This document shows positions 7,278 through 18,000 of a DNA stretch of 59,730 nucleotides, piece by piece. Made by a program: the position numbers and the translations under genes. The notes below the pieces were generated by a model, which worked only from the letters and a program-made list of their open reading frames with translations, did no database searches and was not told where the DNA came from. The number at the start of each line of letters is the position of its first letter. The stretch's first letter is position 1. The stretch lies in the NCBI GenBank assembly GCA_944389075.1, contig CALXLA010000041.1:1-59730 (forward strand), in the 5' to 3' direction. This stretch comes from an uncultured Spirochaetaceae bacterium (GTDB lineage Bacteria; Spirochaetota; Spirochaetia; Sphaerochaetales; Sphaerochaetaceae).

Positions 7278-9434
7278 TCAGGATTTTTCCAGCTTCGCAA
7301 AAGCCTCAATGAATTTCGCAGTGCTCTTGCCGAACCTGACAGTAATGACACGCCGTCCTTCGCCTTTGTCATCAATCTCGATGACCTTGCCACGGCCGAA
7401 CTCAGGATTTGTGACATCATCTCCGACGGAGAATGTGCCATACTCATTCCTTGGCTTGACTTTCTGGACCTTCGGTTTCTCGAAGGATATCCCGGAAGCC
7501 CATGAAGGTGTATTCACTATCGAGGAATATGGCTTTTGGGAAACAGAGGAACGGAGATCTGCCGCAATCATGTCCTGCGGAATCTCCCTCAGGAACCTCG
7601 ACGGCCTCTGCATCTCAGTCCTTCCCCACAGCATTCTCCTGTCAGCATACGATAGATAAAGATACTTCCGTGCTCTTGTCATGGCCACATAGAGGATGCG
7701 GCGCTCTTCCTCGGCTTCCCTGTCCTCACCATTGCGCCCGGGGATTATCCCATCCTCAAGTCCCGCGATGAACACTCTGTCGAACTCAAGACCCTTCGTA
7801 TTGTGCATCGTTATGAGGGTCACGCCTTTCGCATCTGCCGGATCGTTGTCTCCTATCATCGTAGCATCAAGTGTTATCTTCTCAAGGAATGATGCAAGAT
7901 CCTCACGCCCGTTGCCGGCTTCCTGAAGACTGGAGACAAGAGTGCCGAGGTTATCGAGCTTAGTCATCCTGACAGCCTTATCGGACTCACTCTGATAAAG
8001 TCCATACAGCCCGGTATCATCTAGCGCTTTCCTAAGCACTTCACCGAGATTGCCATCCATATCGAGGGACTTGTCGGCGGCATCCCATGCAGAAAGGAAC
8101 AATGAAGCCCCTGCAGCAGCCGCTCCCGATGCAGTGGAAACGAAAAGCCTGAGCCCTTCCTTTATATCATCGGAAAGGGAAAGGATCCTGGAGATCTTCT
8201 GCTCGCCGAGTCCTCTTGCTGGCTTGTTGACGATGCGGCGGAAGCTTATCTCGTCCCTGTGATTGAGAAGAAGATACAGGAAAGCAAGAGAATCCTTTAT
8301 CTCTTCACGCTCATAGAATCTCAATGCGCCTATGAGCTTGAACGGAATCCTTCTCTCTGTCAGTATCTGCTCGAATATAAGGGACTGGGCATTAGTCCTG
8401 TAGAGTATCGCGGTATTATCGTAATCGCCTATCTCACCGATGATCGATGCGATGCGTACACCTTCTGCCCTTGCATCAGGATTCCTGAGGAGCTGAGGTT
8501 TCGGTCCTGTCTTATCATCTGCCGATATAAGACTCTTCGGATGTCTTTCGGTGTTATGCGCGATAAGTGCGGCAGCTGGAGATAGAATCTGCTGGGTGGA
8601 TCTGTAGTTCTTCTCGAGCTTGATTTCACGGACATTCTCAAACGATGAAGAGAACGTGAGGATGTTCTCGATGGCGGCTCCCCTGAATGAGTAGATCGAC
8701 TGATCATCATCGCCGACAGCGACAATCTGTGTATCAGGGCCTGCAAGCTGGCGGAGAAGCCTGAACTGCATGGTATTGGAATCCTGATACTCATCGACGA
8801 GAATCATCCTGAATCTGCTGTTGTACCTAGTCCTGACCTCCTCATCGTCACGCAGGAGCTCATAAGGCTTGAGTATCAGATCAGCGAAATCGACATTGCC
8901 TGTCTTTCTGAGCGCATTCTGGTACTTCAGGTAAAGCTGAGGGAGATCATATGAGCCATCTCCTGCTCTGGCAGCTTCCCTGTCCTCAGGCATCACCCCG
9001 CGGTCCTTGAGATTGGAAATCTCCTTCATCGCCTGCCTGAGCTCGCGCTTCTCAATTGCGGCCACAGTCGACAGAAGCGACACGGAATCAGCATCGTCAT
9101 AGATACAGAAATCCCTCGGGAGCCCCGCTCTCTCATAATTGCGGCGGAGCATATATGCGCCGAATGAGTGGAAAGTCCTCATCTCAAGACCCGAAAGATC
9201 CTCATCAGGCAGATACTGCGCGACTCTCTCCCTCATCTCATTAGCAGCCCTGTTCGTGAAAGTGACCGCAAGAATCTGATAAGGCTTGTATATGCCTTCT
9301 GAGATAGCATATGCGATTTTGGCTGTTATTGTCCTTGTCTTGCCAGAGCCTGCACAGGCAAGAAGCAGAAGGTTGTGGTCGAAATCAAGGACAGCTTCCT
9401 TCTGCTCATCATTGAGCATCGAGAGATCAATCAA
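7278..9434 (-). CDS. pcrA: UvrD/PcrA-family DNA helicase
   Basis: Superfamily-1A 3'-to-5' helicase for repair and for clearing RecA or RNA polymerase. Walker A ACAGSGKT is at 26-33; VDEYQDSN is motif II, GDDDQSIYSFRGA motif III, and MTRARKYLYLSYA motif VI. The last 50 residues (VGDDVTNPEFGRGKVIEI) form the Tudor-like domain that binds RNA polymerase in PcrA/UvrD. The start is a TTG with GGAG seven bases upstream, overlapping the rimO stop as TTGA, so it is translationally coupled to rimO. UvrD and PcrA cannot be told apart by sequence here. Confidence 0.93.
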   Translation of the reverse strand: MIDLSMLNDEQKEAVLDFDHNLLLLACAGSGKTRTITAKIAYAISEGIYKPYQILAVTFTNRAANEMRERVAQYLPDEDLSGLEMRTFHSFGAYMLRRNYERAGLPRDFCIYDDADSVSLLSTVAAIEKRELRQAMKEISNLKDRGVMPEDREAARAGDGSYDLPQLYLKYQNALRKTGNVDFADLILKPYELLRDDEEVRTRYNSRFRMILVDEYQDSNTMQFRLLRQLAGPDTQIVAVGDDDQSIYSFRGAAIENILTFSSSFENVREIKLEKNYRSTQQILSPAAALIAHNTERHPKSLISADDKTGPKPQLLRNPDARAEGVRIASIIGEIGDYDNTAILYRTNAQSLIFEQILTERRIPFKLIGALRFYEREEIKDSLAFLYLLLNHRDEISFRRIVNKPARGLGEQKISRILSLSDDIKEGLRLFVSTASGAAAAGASLFLSAWDAADKSLDMDGNLGEVLRKALDDTGLYGLYQSESDKAVRMTKLDNLGTLVSSLQEAGNGREDLASFLEKITLDATMIGDNDPADAKGVTLITMHNTKGLEFDRVFIAGLEDGIIPGRNGEDREAEEERRILYVAMTRARKYLYLSYADRRMLWGRTEMQRPSRFLREIPQDMIAADLRSSVSQKPYSSIVNTPSWASGISFEKPKVQKVKPRNEYGTFSVGDDVTNPEFGRGKVIEIDDKGEGRRVITVRFGKSTAKFIEAFAKLEKS

Positions 9435-10741
9435 AGCTTCACTCCTTCGAGATCAACGCCTCTCACATTGGTGATGCCGACCTTTACCACATCACCGCTC
9501 TTCATATCCCTTCCCATGACGACAGTAAGACCATCGACATCAGGAGCCTGCGAATAGATCCTGCAGATCGCGAGATCCTCATCTGCGATCTTCTCTTCGA
9601 CAAGGGCATCGAATGTCTTGCCCACAAAACGCTTCAGCCTTGACGCGGTGATTTCCTCCTGTATGGCTTCTATCTCCTTCTTCCACACAGCGGCCTGCTT
9701 CTGGGCCTTGTCATGCTCCTTCTGTCCTCTCATATCGTAAGCTGGCGTGTTCTCTTCCCTTGAATACAGGAACGAACCCATCCAGTCGAACTCCGCTTCC
9801 TTGACGAACAGCCTGAGCTCTTCGAAAGCCTTCTCATCTTCGCCTGGATACCCGAGCATCAGCGTTGTCCTTATCACGGCATCAGGGAGAGCCTCACGTA
9901 TCCTCCTTATGAGTTCAAGATAGATTTTCCTGCTTCCTGTGCGCTTCATCGACTTGAGCACTCCTGGATCAGCATGCTGGAACGGGATATCGAAATAAGG
10001 AAGAATCTTCGGACTTCTGGCTACAAGATCAATCAGGCCTTCAGGGAAAGTATCGGGATGGATGTACAGAAGACGCAGCACGAAATCACCATCGAGGGAA
10101 GAGAGACGCTCAAGCAGGCTGACGAACATCTGCTTCCCATATATATCGAGACCATAGGCACCAAGGTCCTGCGCAATCAGATTGATCTCATACACGCCTG
10201 ATGCGATAAGACGCTCAGCTTCCGCAATGACCTTCTCCATCGGCCTTGAGCGGAGAGGCCCCCTTATAAGCGGTATGGCACAATATGAGCAGCAGTGATT
10301 GCAGCCTTCGGAAATCTTCAGATAGGCACTTCCCGGATAGCCAAGAAGCTCCTTCCTGTCATCCCGCTCCCTGTCAGGATCAGGATACTCGGGAATACAT
10401 ACCCTCTTCTCAAGGCCGGCGAGTACAGATGGGAAAAGAGAGAGGTCATGGTTGCCGAAGATGGCATCAGCCTCATCAAGTTCCATCTCGTTTCCGTATC
10501 TCTGGGCAAGACACCCCGCAAGTATGATCTTCGCATCAGGATTGGCCTCCTTCAGCGAGAAGAATGTCGAGATGGATTCCTCCTTCGCGCTATCTATGAA
10601 GCCGCATGTGTTCACGACAATGACATCGGCATCCTCAGCGCTCTCAGCTTTTGAATATCCATTTTCCTCTGCATAGGTCAGCAGTATTTCCGAATCAACC
10701 TGATTCTTGGCACAGCCAAGGCTTTCAATATAGATCTTCAC
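9431..10741 (-). CDS. rimO: Ribosomal protein S12 methylthiotransferase RimO
   Basis: Radical-SAM enzyme that adds a methylthio group to the conserved aspartate of ribosomal protein S12. The N-terminal MTTase domain starts KIYIESLGCAKNQVD and carries three cluster cysteines (C10, the one in NTCGF, the one in AGCLA). The radical SAM motif CX3CX2C is in SEGCNHCCSYCAIP, and a TRAM domain ends the protein. RimO rather than MiaB is indicated by ESLGCAKNQVDSE and the length of 436. The GTG start has no strong ribosome-binding site. It is the first gene of a two-gene unit with pcrA and is divergent from the DUF2786 gene. Confidence 0.92.
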   Translation of the reverse strand: MKIYIESLGCAKNQVDSEILLTYAEENGYSKAESAEDADVIVVNTCGFIDSAKEESISTFFSLKEANPDAKIILAGCLAQRYGNEMELDEADAIFGNHDLSLFPSVLAGLEKRVCIPEYPDPDRERDDRKELLGYPGSAYLKISEGCNHCCSYCAIPLIRGPLRSRPMEKVIAEAERLIASGVYEINLIAQDLGAYGLDIYGKQMFVSLLERLSSLDGDFVLRLLYIHPDTFPEGLIDLVARSPKILPYFDIPFQHADPGVLKSMKRTGSRKIYLELIRRIREALPDAVIRTTLMLGYPGEDEKAFEELRLFVKEAEFDWMGSFLYSREENTPAYDMRGQKEHDKAQKQAAVWKKEIEAIQEEITASRLKRFVGKTFDALVEEKIADEDLAICRIYSQAPDVDGLTVVMGRDMKSGDVVKVGITNVRGVDLEGVKL

Positions 10742-10772
10742 GTTACAACTCTAACTCAAAACAAGCCGGAAA

Positions 10773-10787
10773 TGCTATCATCACTGC
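10773..10787 (+). promoter_or_regulatory. Extended -10 promoter abutting a start codon
   Basis: TGCTATCAT (TG-n plus TATCAT at 10776-10781) ends six bases before the ATG at 10788. There is no Shine-Dalgarno sequence. Transcription would begin at or next to the ATG, giving a leaderless mRNA. Confidence 0.55.
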
Positions 10788-11798
10788 ATGATTGTGATAC
10801 AAGCGCAGAGCAAGGCGCTCAACAGGCTGGCCGAAGAGCTTACTGCAATAATGGAAGCCAGGGAAGATGAGCTCATAGCAAAAGGAATGATCGGTTCCCG
10901 CTCAGGCATAAGGATAATCGTCTCCCCGCCTCTTACGGAGGATAGACTCGGCTTCTACGACTCTTCCGGGAACACGATAGTGATCAGCGAGGAATGCTGC
11001 AGCTCTGCCTATGATGCAAAAAACGTTCTCCTTCATGAGCTCGCACATGCCCTGGATTTCCGCATCAACGGTTTCATAAGCGGACACTCTCCAAAATTCA
11101 GGGAATACTGCAGACTTCTTGGAGTAGATGGGGATTTCAGCAAAAGCAAAGCCAGGCTATCGATAAGGAAGGACAGAAGCCGCCGCGATAAGATCCAGAA
11201 GCTTATGGCCCTGTCCTCATCACCATTTGAGAATGAGGCCTCAGAAGCCATCAGAAAGGCCCAGAGCCTGATGCTCGAATGCAGGAGCGCAGAAGCTGAA
11301 GGACCTGTCATATATACTGCAGACCTATTCTCCGCATACAGACTTCCAAGCTACTCAGCACATCTCCTCTCATACCTCTCTGAGGCCACAGGAGTATATG
11401 GGCTCAGATGGCAGGACAATGACGGGCTGAGGACAATCAGGATCCATGGAGCGCTGGCAGAGACTGAGCTTGCCGTATATATCTATACATATCTGATGAC
11501 CTCCTCGGAGACTGCGATACGGAAGCTAAGGAAACAAGGCACGCAGGTAAGCAGGACATCATTCATGCTCGGAGCGATCAGAAGCCTTTCATCGAAGCTC
11601 AGCAGCACGGAAGGCAAGTCCCTTGCGCTCATCAATGCGGAGAACGAGCATCTCGCGATAGAGATCCTGTATCCTGAAGCAGTCATAAGGAAAAGGAAAG
11701 AGAAATCATATTACGACAGGGAATCCTACGGCCTCGGGAACGCCTTCGGTTCAAAGCTTGCTGTTCCTCGTTCCGAAAAGAAGCTTCTGGAGAGGTGA
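10788..11798 (+). CDS. SprT-like metallopeptidase fused to DUF2786
   Basis: A 336-residue protein of unknown role. The first third holds a zinc-peptidase motif HELAH at 83-87, in LLHELAHALDFR, with a possible further ligand H100 in SGHSPKFREYCR; this is the layout of SprT-like or ImmA-like peptidases. A DUF2786 helix pair follows (about 133-163: KIQKLMALSSSPFENEASEA and then RKAQSLML). The C-terminal half (about 180-300) probably matches the domain that usually follows DUF2786. It ends in a basic, unstructured tail. It is divergent from rimO and 40 bases upstream of aroA. DUF2786 proteins are common in phages and mobile elements; here a housekeeping setting is seen. Confidence 0.65.
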   Translation: MIVIQAQSKALNRLAEELTAIMEAREDELIAKGMIGSRSGIRIIVSPPLTEDRLGFYDSSGNTIVISEECCSSAYDAKNVLLHELAHALDFRINGFISGHSPKFREYCRLLGVDGDFSKSKARLSIRKDRSRRDKIQKLMALSSSPFENEASEAIRKAQSLMLECRSAEAEGPVIYTADLFSAYRLPSYSAHLLSYLSEATGVYGLRWQDNDGLRTIRIHGALAETELAVYIYTYLMTSSETAIRKLRKQGTQVSRTSFMLGAIRSLSSKLSSTEGKSLALINAENEHLAIEILYPEAVIRKRKEKSYYDRESYGLGNAFGSKLAVPRSEKKLLER

Positions 11799-11826
11799 AG
11801 CCCTTAATTTCCGATAGCAAAAAAAC

Positions 11827-11838
11827 TATAATCTTGCC
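11827..11838 (+). promoter_or_regulatory. -10 box six bases before aroA
   Basis: A perfect TATAAT at 11827-11832 is followed by CTTGCC and then the aroA ATG. A weak TTAATT sits about 17 bases upstream. No ribosome-binding site is present, so a leaderless transcript is predicted. Confidence 0.55.
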
Positions 11839-13086
11839 ATGATCACACTCAGTCCAGCAAAGCCTGCGGGGACGATAGCAATCCCTGCATCGAAAAGCCA
11901 GACAATCAGGGCATTCCTGATTGCATATTTCGCCCATGATATCTCAAAGATATCGAATCCGCTTATCTCAGAGGATACGAAGTCCTGCATCAATGCGATA
12001 TCAAACGCTGGCGCGAAGGTCATGTTCTCCGATGATATGTCCTCAGCCATCGTGGATTCCAGGAATATCGTATTGCCTGACAATCTGACCATAGATGCCG
12101 GAAACAGCGGCACGACAACCTACCTTCTCCTTCCGATGGCGGCTTCCTTAGGCATTCCAGTCACAATCACAGGCGATGAGCAGCTTCTGTCACGCCCTAT
12201 AAAGCCTCTTGCTGATGCACTGAGAAGCCTTGGATGCGATATTGATTCAGATAAGCTTCCTGTGACTGTGAAAGGACCGATCAAAGGTGGCAGGGCCTCA
12301 ATCGAATGCAGGACAAGCCAGTATCTATCAGGTCTCCTTCTCGGGGCACCTCTTGCTGAAGAAAACACCGGGATAACCTGTACCCTGCTTTATGAGAAGC
12401 CATATGTATCGCTGACGCTCGGATGGCTCAGAGAGCAAGGCGTGGACTTCACGATAGCAGATGACTACATGAGAGCGGAAGTCAGGGGCGGTCAGCGCTA
12501 TCATGGTTTCGAAAGCTATATAAACGGAGACTACTCATCCGCATCATTCTTCTTCTGCATGGCAGCCATGGCCGGAACCGAGATAACTGTAAAAGGACTT
12601 GATCCGGAAGATCCTCAGGGCGATAAGGCTATTCTTGACATACTCCATGAGATGGGAGCTGAGATAAGCTGGAATGGCAATGAAGTGACAGTAAAGGGCC
12701 CTGAGCATCTGAAAGCCGGAACATTCGATCTCAATGCAATTCCTGATACCCTTCCTATACTTGCGGTAACCGCCGCAATGGCTGAAGGTACCACAAGACT
12801 TGGCAATGTCCCGCAGGCCAGGATAAAGGAGACTGACAGGATCTCATGCATGAGGGAGAATCTGGCATTGCTCGGGGTCAATGCGGAAGAAGAGGAAGAT
12901 GCGCTGATTATCCATGGAAACGGCTATGTGAAAGGAGGCTCTGTCAAAGGTTTCTCCGACCACCGGATCGTGATGGCTCTCGCATCGCTTTCCGCAGGCG
13001 CTTCCGGTGATATCATAATAGATGATGAGAGCGCGGCATCGATAACGTTCCCATCGTTCTTCAGACTGCTTTCTTCTTTGAGGTGA
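11839..13086 (+). CDS. aroA: 3-phosphoshikimate 1-carboxyvinyltransferase (EPSP synthase)
   Basis: Sixth step of the shikimate pathway: joins shikimate-3-phosphate and phosphoenolpyruvate. The N-terminal PAGTIAIPASKSQTIR contains the PEP/S3P-binding lysine, IDAGNSGTTTYLL is the family signature, RIKETDRISCM the active-site loop, and GFSDHRIVMALA the C-terminal signature. At 415 residues it is complete. No other shikimate gene is adjacent; the next gene begins two bases after the stop codon and is a redox protein. Confidence 0.95.
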   Translation: MITLSPAKPAGTIAIPASKSQTIRAFLIAYFAHDISKISNPLISEDTKSCINAISNAGAKVMFSDDMSSAIVDSRNIVLPDNLTIDAGNSGTTTYLLLPMAASLGIPVTITGDEQLLSRPIKPLADALRSLGCDIDSDKLPVTVKGPIKGGRASIECRTSQYLSGLLLGAPLAEENTGITCTLLYEKPYVSLTLGWLREQGVDFTIADDYMRAEVRGGQRYHGFESYINGDYSSASFFFCMAAMAGTEITVKGLDPEDPQGDKAILDILHEMGAEISWNGNEVTVKGPEHLKAGTFDLNAIPDTLPILAVTAAMAEGTTRLGNVPQARIKETDRISCMRENLALLGVNAEEEEDALIIHGNGYVKGGSVKGFSDHRIVMALASLSAGASGDIIIDDESAASITFPSFFRLLSSLR

Positions 13087-13088
13087 AT

Positions 13089-13850
13089 ATGGGGAAAATC
13101 ATCGCAGTATACACAGCAACAGGAAATTCGCTGTATGCGGCAAGGAAAATCGAGGGGTACAGGCCGATACTCATAGAGAAGATACTCTCAGGTGAAGAGA
13201 CGATACCAGATGACACGGAATCACTTGGCTTTGCCTTCCCTGTCTATTGCTGGGGAGTACCTTACCCGATGAGGCGATTCATAAGGGAGTATATGGCAGG
13301 AAGGGACAACAGCAGGCTCAAATACGTATTCGCGATAGCGACTTCCGCATCGACTCCTCTCAGTACTCTTGCTGATATGGAAAGGGAGCTTGCTGATATC
13401 GGGATAGCACTCGCATACTCGGCTTCCGTGAGAATGCCGGATGCCTATCTTCCTCTGCAGAAGAAGGCAGTCACCGAGGAGAAGACCAGAACTATAATCG
13501 GAAAAGCGGACGAAGATCTCGCGGCAATATCATCAGCTATAGCAGATGAGTCAGTATCCATTCCGACGAGGGGCCCGCTCTACCATGTGATGCGCAGGAT
13601 CTCCCCATATGCGATAAAGCCGGAGAAGACGAAGCTCCGGGCATCAGACAGATGCATAGGCTGTTCGCTGTGCGAAAGGATCTGTCCTATGGGGAATATA
13701 TCAATAAAGGACGGGAAGGCTGTATTCGGCGATGAATGCATATCATGCTTCGCGTGCTATCACAGATGCCCGGAGTCAGCTATTGAATATCCTGGCGCAA
13801 TTGGACAGTATCATGGGATAGTCCCTACTGAGGACCTGATTAGGAGGTAA
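13089..13850 (+). CDS. EFR1-type flavodoxin/4Fe-4S ferredoxin protein
   Basis: The N-terminal half is flavodoxin-like, with the FMN-phosphate loop YTATGNSLYAARKI at about 7-20 and AFPVYCWGVPYPM. The C-terminal half carries two 4Fe-4S clusters, CIGCSLCERICP and CISCFACYHRCP. Proteins of this family (often named EFR1) are thought to move electrons between flavins and Fe-S partners; substrates are unknown. The ATG at 13089 is two bases after the aroA stop, with GAGGTG across that stop codon. The next gene starts two bases after the stop. Confidence 0.85.
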   Translation: MGKIIAVYTATGNSLYAARKIEGYRPILIEKILSGEETIPDDTESLGFAFPVYCWGVPYPMRRFIREYMAGRDNSRLKYVFAIATSASTPLSTLADMERELADIGIALAYSASVRMPDAYLPLQKKAVTEEKTRTIIGKADEDLAAISSAIADESVSIPTRGPLYHVMRRISPYAIKPEKTKLRASDRCIGCSLCERICPMGNISIKDGKAVFGDECISCFACYHRCPESAIEYPGAIGQYHGIVPTEDLIRR

Positions 13851-13852
13851 TT

Positions 13853-15076
13853 ATGTATTTTGATACAGCAGCGGAAAGGCGCGGCACAAATAGCGTCAAA
13901 TGGGATAAGTCTTCCATAATGTCGATCTGTTCGAATCCGGATGCAGAGCCATTCTGGGTTGCGGACATGGATTTCCTTCCTGAGGAACATGCAAAGGCCG
14001 CAGGGCTCAGAATCGCGGAGAAAGGCGTCTATGGCTATCCTGTCTTCAGAACACTTGAGGAATCGGCATCCCACTGGCTGAAGGTACGCCATGACTGGGA
14101 AGTCCCTGCTGAGGATATCTCCTACTCCATGGGATTGCTGCATGGCGTATCTACATCAATCTCTCTCTTTACAGCTGAAGATGCCCGTATTCTCGTCCCT
14201 TCTCCGATGTACAGGCCATTCAGGGAAATCACGGAGAACCTGGGGCGGACGCTTGTGGAGCATAATCTCAGCTATGACAGCAACACGCACACTTTCTCAA
14301 TCGATAGGAAGAGGTTCAGGGAAGATGCGTCAACATCAGATGCGATCCTCTTCTGTTCTCCTCAGAATCCATCTGGAATAGTATTTCCCGAAGAGGAGCT
14401 TGAGTTCATTCTGAGGACTGCGAAGGAATTCTCGATTCCGGTGATCTCAGACGAAATACACTCGGATCTGACGCATGCTTCCGCAAAGCACGTCCCTATG
14501 GGAAAGGCAAATGAAGGCATAGGAGCCGATGTAATCACGCTCTTCGCACCTTCGAAGACATTCAATATCGCAGGAGAGCACTGCAGCTTCATAGTTTTCT
14601 CGGACAGTGCGAAGAAGGAAGCCTTCAGAAAGCATGAGCGTGCGGCGCGCCTCGATGAGCCAAGCATCATGATCGGAGAGCTCACTGAAGCTGTATACCG
14701 CAACGGCATCGATTACAACAGGGAGCTCTGTGCCTACCTTGAGGGTACTGCGGAAGAGATGGCAAAGCTTCTCGAGAAACTTGACTCCCCTCTTCATGTA
14801 GTCAGAGGGCATGCATCATTCGTCACATTCGTGGACTGCTCTGCAATCTATGAGAAGGCAAAAGCATATGTGGAATCACATGAGGATGAATTCCCGGGCG
14901 GCGAAGGCGGCGGGATACTCTCCAGATTCTTCGGCGTCAAGGCATCTGTCTGCGCAAACGATGGTACATGGTTCGGACCTGCATGGCAGGATTTCGTACG
15001 CTTCAACTATGGCACATCGAGAAAGAATGTCCTTGCCGCACTTGAAAGAATGGATAAGGCCGCAAAATCACTCTGA
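13853..15076 (+). CDS. patB: PatB/MalY-type cystathionine beta-lyase (PLP C-S lyase)
   Basis: Fold-type I PLP enzyme that cleaves C-S bonds of cystathionine or cysteine conjugates, releasing a thiol, pyruvate and ammonia. Signatures: an N-terminal RRGTNSVKWD, PFWVADMDF, then SPQNPSGIVF, VISDEIHSDL and the PLP lysine in FAPSKTFNIAG. Length 407 is normal for PatB. AGGAGG precedes the ATG. Its last nine bases overlap the convergent addA. It may work in sulfur amino-acid metabolism; in other bacteria MalY/PatB proteins can also act as regulators. Confidence 0.9.
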   Translation: MYFDTAAERRGTNSVKWDKSSIMSICSNPDAEPFWVADMDFLPEEHAKAAGLRIAEKGVYGYPVFRTLEESASHWLKVRHDWEVPAEDISYSMGLLHGVSTSISLFTAEDARILVPSPMYRPFREITENLGRTLVEHNLSYDSNTHTFSIDRKRFREDASTSDAILFCSPQNPSGIVFPEEELEFILRTAKEFSIPVISDEIHSDLTHASAKHVPMGKANEGIGADVITLFAPSKTFNIAGEHCSFIVFSDSAKKEAFRKHERAARLDEPSIMIGELTEAVYRNGIDYNRELCAYLEGTAEEMAKLLEKLDSPLHVVRGHASFVTFVDCSAIYEKAKAYVESHEDEFPGGEGGGILSRFFGVKASVCANDGTWFGPAWQDFVRFNYGTSRKNVLAALERMDKAAKSL

Positions 15077-18000
15077 CAGCACATTCCCATATTTATCCCA
15101 GATCGCACTCCTCCTCATATCCCTGAGATAGATGAGGGTGCATCTGCATTCAATGCCTTTTAGTACTGAAAGCGACTGTGCATATTTCGTGATCTGCCCG
15201 AGATGTTCTTCAGGGGACATGACCCTGTCTGTCTTGAAATCAATCACGAGTGCATGATCCCCTTCATAGACAAGAAGATCCGCAGAACCTTCAATCACCC
15301 GTCCATCATCTGGATAGTAAAATCTGACTTCGCTCTCAGTCTCCCTTCCTTCTACAAGCTCTTTATAGACATCTGATGATATGAATCTCTGCCCTATGGA
15401 ATCTGCATCGCGGCAAAGCTCTGAGTATTCGGAAGCCGAGACATCCCTTACTGCTATATATGAAGGTTTCCTTCCTTCTGCAGCAGCTTCAACGGCCTCA
15501 TGTGCCATGATCCCGAATTCCGTGAAGGACTGATGCGCTGCGATGATCCTGTCAGACGGAATAAATGAGAGCACAATTCCCTCTCTTCCGCTGTTATCGC
15601 TATCAGTCTGAAGAGATGCACGGACGCCCCTCCTCTTCTCCGTATATACTCCTCTGCTATAGACAGCCTTATCATACCATGCGGATGAACCGGAATCGGC
15701 TTCTGTCCTGGTAAGCCTTGGTGCCAATGGAATCTCGCCTGCTTTCAGACAGCTTTCAGGTATGCGATAGAAAAGGCTCTTTGCTGAATTCTGCTTCTTC
15801 ACGCCTGTTATGATGATATGTACCGATGCTCTTGTAAGCGCAACATACAGCAGTCTGTCCCGCTCTGCCTCTTCCCTGCGTATGCGGGCATCATTGAAGA
15901 GTTTTGAGAATGGATGAGCACCTGCATCATCAGGATCAAGCATCAGAAGCGGATTCTTTCCTTCTGCGAAGGCCAGCTTGTTCTTAGCGCTCTGATTCGA
16001 AGGGCCTCTTGCAGAATCAGCAAGGAAGACAACAGGAAACTGCAGGCCTTTCGACTTATGTATCGTCATGATGGACACAGCATCGGAGCCGAAGTGCTGT
16101 ATCGCAGCATTCTCAAGCTTTGAAGAGCTGCCAAGAAGAGGCCTCAGATGATCGAGGAACAGCACAAGCGGCTTCCCTTTCTTATCAAATGCGGCCGCAG
16201 CTTCCCAGAGATAGCTGAAATGGTCTTCATATACTGCGAGATCTGCACGGCTTGCAAGATATGTATGGTATCCGCTCTCATAGTAGATGCCATCAAGTAT
16301 ATGGGAAACCGGCTCTCTTCCGACCATCGCTGATACCTTCCGGTAAAGCGCAGAAAGTGAGCTGAACGCCTGAATGTCTTCAGCATCCTGAAAATCAGGG
16401 ACTGAACTGAAAGCACCTTCGAAGCTTTCATCATCCGCAAAGAGAAGAAGTCCCTTATCGGAGATTCTTGCAAAAGGAGAGCGCAGAAGCGCCATATATG
16501 CAGTTTTGTCATCAGGATATATGAGGCACTGGAGGAATGAATAGATATCGCTGGCGATGGCTTCCGTGGTTATCGAGGAGCTTTCAGGAACGACATATGG
16601 GATATTCCTCATCCTGAACACCTTCTCAAAATCCCTCTGCCCCGCTGTTGTCTGGAGAAGCACCGCTATATCGCCGAATGAAGGCCGCCTCAGTGTCTTT
16701 CCATCCTTGTCAGGCACGAGATAATCATCCCCTGACATCATCTTCTCGATCATATCAGCGATATACACAGCTTCAGATTCGCCAGGCGTTGCATAGTCAT
16801 TGTTCTTGTAAGTCTCATCTCCTTTCTTCGGAGGAGTCAAGAGGGCTGCCTCAATTCTCGGCTTTATCCCGGGAGTCGCATCCCTTGCAGCCATAGGTTC
16901 ATCATCTGCCCAGTAAGATGAGAATGGAAAACCTGTGAACTCCTCTATAAGCCTTTCCTCTGCAACAGGTTCATGATCAGCAGCGCTGAATACAGAAGGA
17001 AACACAGAAGAGAACCAGTCTATCAGGGCAGGCTCCGAACGGTAGTTGTTCCTCAATGAGAGGACATCCCCGCCTATAGCTCCTATATCCTCCTTAAGAC
17101 TTCTGAACACAGAGACATCAGCACCTCTGAAATAGTAGATCGACTGCTTGTCATCACCGACGAAGAACAGCTTGTTGCTGTCGATAGCGGAAAGCGGTGG
17201 TATCCCATCGTTTTCCATTCCATCCTTTTCCGCAAGCAGGAACAGAAGATCCTTCTGCGCGCTGTTGTTATCCTGGAACTCATCGACCATTATGAAGCGA
17301 TAGCGTCTCTTGTAATAGTTTCTGACATCCTTGTTCGTGACAAGAATCATCCTTGAAAGCACCTCTGTATCGTGGAATGAAAGCATTCCCTTGACTCTTT
17401 TCTCTTTCTGAAGTTCTCTTATGAAGCTCTCAAGCACAACCGATAAAGGCTTCGCATATGATGAGATGAGCGGCTCGATATCAATATAGGACGAAGCGGA
17501 GTCAATGGCGGAACGCAATGCCTTGACAGCATCATTCACTTCCTTGTGTGCCTTCTTCCTCAGCTGCTTCAGATCATAGCTGAATGAGACACTCCCGCTT
17601 TCCCTGTATTTCCTCACATCATCACGGATCTTATCGAAGTAAGGATTGTCGGAACAGGCAAGATTCGCATCCTCAAGCTCATTGACTGCTGTTGAAATCA
17701 TCTTATGCGCATAAGACTCCGCAATCCTCGCATAATTGAGCGCTGAGGTTATATTCTGCTCCGCAGAGAATGGAGTCACAACATCGGAGCAGGATGACGC
17801 AATCCATGTAAGCGCCGCAAGCAGATTCTGCTCGGAACAGTAGAATGCGATCTCCGAAAGCGCTTCAGCAACATTCTCATCATCCTGAATGGACAGGAAG
17901 ACCTCCTTTGCCATATCATCGGCATCATCTGACTCAAGAGAAAGGAAATCCCTGGTTATGCCGAATCTCATGCAGTCCGTGCGTGCGATCTCCCCCCAGA

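Noticed and set aside
6814-7659. A 281-codon plus-strand frame opposite cdaA and pcrA
   Set aside because: Fully antisense to two well-supported genes; its apparent length follows from their codon bias.
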